Below, piece after piece: positions 62,849-64,000 of a stretch of 64,000 nucleotides of DNA. The notes below the pieces were generated by a model. The model was not told where the DNA came from, did no database searches, and saw only the letters and a list, made by a program, of their open reading frames with translations. Origin of the DNA: Rhodobacterales bacterium HKCCE2091 (lineage in GTDB: Bacteria > Pseudomonadota > Alphaproteobacteria > Rhodobacterales > Rhodobacteraceae); contig WVSL01000013.1 of NCBI GenBank assembly GCA_015689685.1, positions 50,421 through 114,420 of the forward strand, written 5' to 3'. The translations under genes were made by a program, and so were the position numbers. Position 1 is the first letter of the stretch. Each line of letters opens with the position of its first letter.

Positions 62849-64000
62849 ATGCCTCAACCGTTAGTCCGCCCATGCGTGCGGACCGGTCGGAATGGGCGCG
62901 GGGTCACAGTCTTGAAGCAGGTTGCGCAGGATATTGCGGCGGACGGTCGGACCTTCGGGGACGAACTGCCTGCCGGTGCGCGCCTGGCGGGTGGCTCCTA
63001 CATCATCGACAGCTACCTGAATTCCGGCGGCTTCGGGATCACCTACCTCGCCAATGACAGCCTCGACCGGCGGGTGGTCATCAAGGAATGCTTCCCCGCC
63101 GCGATGTGCTGCCGCCAGGGCGAGGCGGTGGCGATGCGGATGAAGACCGGGGACACCGAGTTCTCGACCATCCTGGAGCTGTTCGAGAAGGAAGCCCGCG
63201 CCCTGTCGGAGCTTCAGCACCCCTACATCGTCGGGGTCCACCAGCTGTTCCGCGACAACAACACCGCCTACATGGCGATGGATTTCATCGAGGGGCGCGA
63301 CCTTCTCCAGATCATCGAGGAGGAGCCGGGGCGGCTCGGCCCCGACGAGATCAAGCGCCTGCTGCTGCAATGTCTGGAGGCCGTGGATCACATCCACAGC
63401 CACGACATTCTTCACCGCGACATCTCGCCCGACAACATCCTGATCGACGCCGCCGGGAACCCGGTGCTGATCGACTTCGGCGCCGCCCGCGAAAGCGCGA
63501 CGCGGGTCAGCCGGGTGCTGTCGAAGGTGCTGACGGTGAAGGACGGCTACTCGCCGCAGGAATTCTACCTCGCCGGGTCGAAGCAGGAATATTCCAGCGA
63601 TCTCTATGCGTTGGCCGCCACCTTCTACCACCTCGTCTCGGGCGAGGCGCCGCCGTCCTCGCACCTGCGGCTCGCCGCCGCCGCGCGCGGCACGCCGGAC
63701 CCGCTGAAGCCGCTGGACAAGTCCTTCGGCGGCTACGACGAGCATTTCCTCGACGCGATCAACCGCTGTCTCAGCATCTTCCCGGCCGAGCGTTTGTCGA
63801 GCGCGCGGGCCTGGAGCGATTCCATCGACACCGACCGCCGCCGGGAACTGCTGCTGCAGGAGGCCGAGAACGACCGCGAGCTGGAACGCCGGGTGTCGCA
63901 GACTGTCGCGGAATACCGCCGCATGGTGGCCGCCGAGGCCCGCGCCGCGAAGGCCGCCGAGGGCGGGGCCCCGGCCCGGCCCGCCGAGGCGAAACCCGCC
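62849..64000 (+). CDS. Eukaryotic-type Ser/Thr protein kinase, N-terminal part (runs off the window)
   Basis: The frame is open to the last base (384 codons). The kinase domain has the glycine loop NSGGFGITYLA, the VAIK-type Lys in VVIKECF, catalytic HRDISPDNIL with D191, DFGAARE, and the activation-segment end GYSPQEF, so it should be active. After about residue 320 an acidic and then Ala-rich, coiled-coil-like segment starts. The start is uncertain: ATG at 62849 is the only in-frame ATG before the domain, but it lacks a ribosome-binding site; GTG at 62876 or TTG at 62912 are alternatives, the latter giving the more family-like MKQVAQDIAADGRTFG. Confidence 0.9.
   Translation, partial: MPQPLVRPCVRTGRNGRGVTVLKQVAQDIAADGRTFGDELPAGARLAGGSYIIDSYLNSGGFGITYLANDSLDRRVVIKECFPAAMCCRQGEAVAMRMKTGDTEFSTILELFEKEARALSELQHPYIVGVHQLFRDNNTAYMAMDFIEGRDLLQIIEEEPGRLGPDEIKRLLLQCLEAVDHIHSHDILHRDISPDNILIDAAGNPVLIDFGAARESATRVSRVLSKVLTVKDGYSPQEFYLAGSKQEYSSDLYALAATFYHLVSGEAPPSSHLRLAAAARGTPDPLKPLDKSFGGYDEHFLDAINRCLSIFPAERLSSARAWSDSIDTDRRRELLLQEAENDRELERRVSQTVAEYRRMVAAEARAAKAAEGGAPARPAEAKPA

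Overview
The window is a very GC-rich chromosomal segment from an alphaproteobacterium, most likely a marine or soil member of the Rhodobacteraceae (Roseobacter/Rhodobacter group). That placement rests on the gene order (rpoBC, str, S10, spc and alpha operons followed by luxR/luxI; yidC-MOSC-engB-argB; rpmH-rnpA-yidD), the aapJQMP amino-acid transporter, the ATP12 chaperone, and recurrent GC-rich intergenic palindromes. It is inference from protein sequence and synteny; no rRNA is present.

Layout. 1-7146: the 3' two thirds of rpoB, all of rpoC and a strong terminator. 7147-10747: accessory genes (DUF2270 membrane protein, an unrecognised protein, DUF2267 protein, acylphosphatase, a rhamnosyltransferase-like enzyme). 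10748-15404: a near-consensus promoter, then rpsL-rpsG-fusA-tuf. 15488-17651: rpsJ-rplC-rplD-rplW ending in a terminator. 17673-18440: an unrecognised gene on the opposite strand inside the S10 cluster. 18686-21420: rplB-rpsS-rplV-rpsC-rplP and a terminator. 21509-24977: six inserted accessory genes. 25082-29674: rpmC-rpsQ, then rplN to rpmD, and a terminator. 29731-32820: four more inserted genes. 33030-38574: rplO, secY-adk, rpsM-rpsK-rpoA-rplQ and a terminator. The transcription and translation supercluster is therefore cut into blocks. Most blocks carry their own sigma70-type promoter with a 17-nt spacer, and several end in intrinsic terminators.

38580-49288: an AT-richer leader and a luxR-luxI quorum-sensing pair; rarA; an overlapping operon crcB-rluC-HAD phosphatase-ATP12 chaperone; then the aapJQMP ABC transporter. 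49341-58789 is mainly on the minus strand: sixA with a ferredoxin-like gene; the yidC-MOSC-engB-argB operon; and rpmH-rnpA-yidD. Between the last two lie two plus-strand genes, ttcA and an EAL phosphodiesterase, plus a 34-35 bp tandem-repeat array. 59013-64000: a TVP38-type membrane protein, a MerA-like flavoprotein and a sensor kinase in one operon; tRNA-Arg(ACG); and the start of a Ser/Thr protein kinase that runs off the window.

The points most worth a second look are: (i) the eight-unit minisatellite at 57583-57851; (ii) four genes (acyP, a glycosyltransferase gene, crcB, ttcA) in which a TTG-type -35 box lies exactly 35 nt before the start codon, three of them clearly without a ribosome-binding site, predicting leaderless mRNAs; (iii) the fragmentation of the ribosomal-protein cluster, including an antisense gene between rplW and rplB; (iv) small tandem repeats at 9476-9530 and 51627-51692; (v) long acidic/alanine-rich tails on L3 and S17. 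I found no CRISPR array, insertion sequence, prophage or recognisable defence island. Nothing here is clearly a new multi-gene system.
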